A stretch of 5,677 nucleotides of DNA, taken from the NCBI GenBank assembly GCA_947581745.1, contig CANPVW010000243.1:1-5677 (forward strand), given 5' to 3'. The translations under genes and the position numbers were made by a program. Position 1 is the first letter of the stretch. Each line of letters starts with the position of its first letter. The DNA comes from Candidatus Benthicola azotiphorus. Lineage in GTDB: Bacteria; Gemmatimonadota; Gemmatimonadetes; Palauibacterales; Palauibacteraceae. Under the pieces are notes generated by a model, which worked only from the letters and a program-made list of their open reading frames with translations, was not told the origin of the DNA and ran no database searches. Below are positions 4,424 to 5,677 of this stretch, in pieces.

Positions 4424-5562
4424 TGAGGCCACCCGAAGAGGCCGGTCCGGCACCCGGTACCGACTCCACGGATGCGGAGTCGCAGACGGGACCGATGACA
4501 CCTCGCCGTCCGACGGCCGAAGTTACCGAGCGGCTCTCGGAGATGCGCTGGATCCTCGGGAGCGCTGAGCGGGCCCTGGTCCTGACTCACGACAACCCGG
4601 ATCCGGACGCCATCGCCTCGGCGGCCGGCCTCGCATTCCTGATCGAGCGAATCTCGGGCATTCCGGTGACGGTGGCGTTCGGCGGGATCATCGGGCGGGC
4701 CGAGAACCGATCGCTGATGGAAGAGCTCGACGTTCCCTTCGAGCGGCTCGAGGGTCTCGAGATCGAGCCAGGGACGGCGATCGCTCTCGTGGATACTCAG
4801 CCGGGCTCGGGCAACAACTCCCTGCCGGCAGGGCAGGCAGCGACGGTGGTCCTCGACCATCACCCGGCGAGACAGGACGCCGCGAAGGGGGCGTTCGTGG
4901 ACATACGCCCGGACTACGGCGCCTCCGCATCGATGATCGTCGAGTACCTCCGGGCGGCCCGCCTCGAACCGGACCGCAAGCTGGCCACGGCGTTGTTCTA
5001 CGGCATCCAGACCGAGACGATGGACCTTGGGCGGGAGACGTCGGAAGCGGACGTTGCTGCGAGCGTCTTCCTGTACCCGCGGACCGATCCCGCCGCGATC
5101 TCCCGAATCCGGCACGCGCGGGTCCCGCGCGGCGTCTACCGGTCGATTCACGAAGGGCTGAAGCGCGCCTGGAGCCGGGGGGATGTCGTGTTCGTGCCCC
5201 TCGGCCGACTGGAATACCCCGACCTCGTGGCCCAGCTGGCAGACCTCTTCCTCAAGGTCCACGGCGTGGACTGGGTCATCGCCGCGGGGCTCTATCAGGA
5301 CCGTATCCTGATTTCCGTTCGCGCCTACCGTCCCGACGCGCATGCCGGTCAACTGGTGCAGCAGGTCGTCGGGGAGAGAGGCTCCGCCGGGGGTCACGGC
5401 GAGATGGCGGGGGCGCGCCTCGACCTCGAGGAAGTCTCGGAGCCCCAGGTCGAGCGCATGATCGAGGGGCTGTTCGACGAGTTCGCTACCGCGCTGGGCG
5501 TGGACGATCAGCCGGCGGAGTCGTTGATCTCGGGCTCGACCGGCCCGGTCGAAGGGTCGTGA
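4423..5562 (+). CDS. DHH/DHHA1-family phosphoesterase (NrnA/RecJ-like)
   Basis: 379 residues from the ATG at 4423. Members of this family, such as NrnA, cleave very short oligonucleotides, pAp or cyclic dinucleotides with Mn2+. DHH-domain motifs visible: THDNPDPDAIAS (55-66), LVDTQPGSG (122-130), VVLDHHPAR (142-150) and QTETMD (196-201, D201). The linker is at about 215-245. The DHHA1 part ends with the substrate-binding GGHGEMAGARL (323-333). The catalytic set looks complete. DNPDPDA replaces the usual PDGDA, so it may be a divergent subgroup; assignment to NrnA, cyclic-dinucleotide or another activity is open. The start is uncertain: 4423 is coupled to the zinc-ribbon stop (TGATG), but residues 1-24 are low-complexity and ATG 4495 would give a tighter N terminus. 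A TTG at 4360 would also fit but lies deep in the preceding gene. The 3' end overlaps coaE by GTGA. Confidence 0.9.
   Translation: MRPPEEAGPAPGTDSTDAESQTGPMTPRRPTAEVTERLSEMRWILGSAERALVLTHDNPDPDAIASAAGLAFLIERISGIPVTVAFGGIIGRAENRSLMEELDVPFERLEGLEIEPGTAIALVDTQPGSGNNSLPAGQAATVVLDHHPARQDAAKGAFVDIRPDYGASASMIVEYLRAARLEPDRKLATALFYGIQTETMDLGRETSEADVAASVFLYPRTDPAAISRIRHARVPRGVYRSIHEGLKRAWSRGDVVFVPLGRLEYPDLVAQLADLFLKVHGVDWVIAAGLYQDRILISVRAYRPDAHAGQLVQQVVGERGSAGGHGEMAGARLDLEEVSEPQVERMIEGLFDEFATALGVDDQPAESLISGSTGPVEGS
4461..4482 (+). other. Hairpin between two possible starts of the DHH gene
   Basis: CGACTCC (4461-4467) and GGAGTCG (4476-4482) form a perfect 7-bp stem with an 8-base loop. It lies 12 bases before the alternative ATG at 4495 and inside the low-complexity N-terminal region if translation starts at 4423. 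If 4495 is the true start, this is a hairpin in a 71-bp spacer. Confidence 0.35.
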
Positions 5563-5677
5563 TCCGGATCGGCCTCACCGGCACCATTGGTGCCGGCAAG
5601 AGCACGGTCGGCGACCTCTTCGAGTCGTGGGGGGCGCGCCGGGTGGACGCCGACGCGCTCGCCCGCCAGGTCGTGGA
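5559..5677 (+). CDS. coaE: Dephospho-CoA kinase, N-terminal part
   Basis: The gene runs off the window; 39 complete codons are visible out of about 200 expected. CoaE phosphorylates the 3'-hydroxyl of the ribose in dephospho-CoA, the last step of coenzyme A synthesis, in the cytoplasm. The protein begins with a P-loop directly at the N terminus, as the family does: IGLTGTIGAGKST (4-16), the family form being GLTGGIGSGKST. This is followed by a helix and VDADALARQVV (29-39), matching the DAD substrate-binding motif that is characteristic of CoaE. The GTG start at 5559 overlaps the DHH stop in a GTGA junction, so it is likely translated by coupling; a weak GGG lies just upstream. The variation (TI for GI, A for S in the P-loop) is conservative. 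The call is secure even though the LID region and C terminus are not visible. Confidence 0.93.
   Translation, partial: MIRIGLTGTIGAGKSTVGDLFESWGARRVDADALARQVV

Noticed and set aside
3322..5397. 691-codon open frame on the minus strand
   Set aside because: It runs antisense to four genes with clear family motifs, its translation is Arg/Pro/Gly-rich without recognisable domains, and long antisense frames are expected in GC-rich coding DNA.
1..5677. Search for tRNA, rRNA, CRISPR repeats, insertion sequences, defence or toxin genes
   Set aside because: There is no cloverleaf, no spaced direct repeats, no transposase or terminal repeats and no abrupt composition change; all sizeable frames resolve to housekeeping families.

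Overview
The window is GC-rich bacterial chromosome (roughly two thirds G+C by eye). Every supported gene lies on the plus strand and almost no DNA is non-coding. The gene families are bacterial housekeeping ones: an M42 aminopeptidase, a DtxR/MntR-type regulator, a PHP phosphoesterase, thioredoxin reductase, an A-type Fe-S carrier, a glyoxalase-II-like hydrolase, a DHH phosphoesterase and dephospho-CoA kinase. Composition and gene mix would suit a GC-rich, non-model phylum such as Gemmatimonadota, but that placement is a guess from general resemblance and not from any diagnostic marker.

Layout, left block (1-2963): the 3' end of an M42 metallopeptidase, a 232-residue metal-dependent DtxR-family regulator, an unrecognised 82-residue protein, a PHP-domain phosphoesterase of the RNase AM/YciV (TrpH) type, and thioredoxin reductase (trxB). 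Gaps are 3 bp or are replaced by overlaps (ATGA at 898, 23 bp at 1124, 8 bp at 1989), so this reads as one transcription unit.

Middle (2964-3581): a 161-bp spacer carries the best promoter candidate in the window (TTGACT-18-TACAGT). A strong bulged hairpin lies at the expected transcript start, followed by a clear AGGAG site and a monocistronic-looking A-type Fe-S carrier gene (ErpA/IscA/SufA family). After that gene, a 91-bp spacer holds two consecutive hairpins. The second is a long GC-only stem that looks terminator-like but has no T-run.

Right block (3582-5677): an MBL-fold hydrolase, a 63-residue cysteine-rich putative zinc ribbon, a DHH/DHHA1 phosphoesterase (NrnA-like) and the 5' end of coaE. 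Their junctions are ATGA, TGATG and GTGA overlaps, which points to translational coupling. The block joins a possible thiol-ester hydrolase, small-nucleotide turnover and the last step of coenzyme A synthesis, but nothing shows that they form one pathway.

I see no mobile element, CRISPR array, tRNA, rRNA or obvious horizontally acquired segment, and I do not see a recognisable new multi-gene system. The points most worth a second look are the two small uncharacterised coupled proteins (82 and 63 residues), the structured leader of the Fe-S carrier gene, and the alternative pairings in the spacer before the MBL gene.
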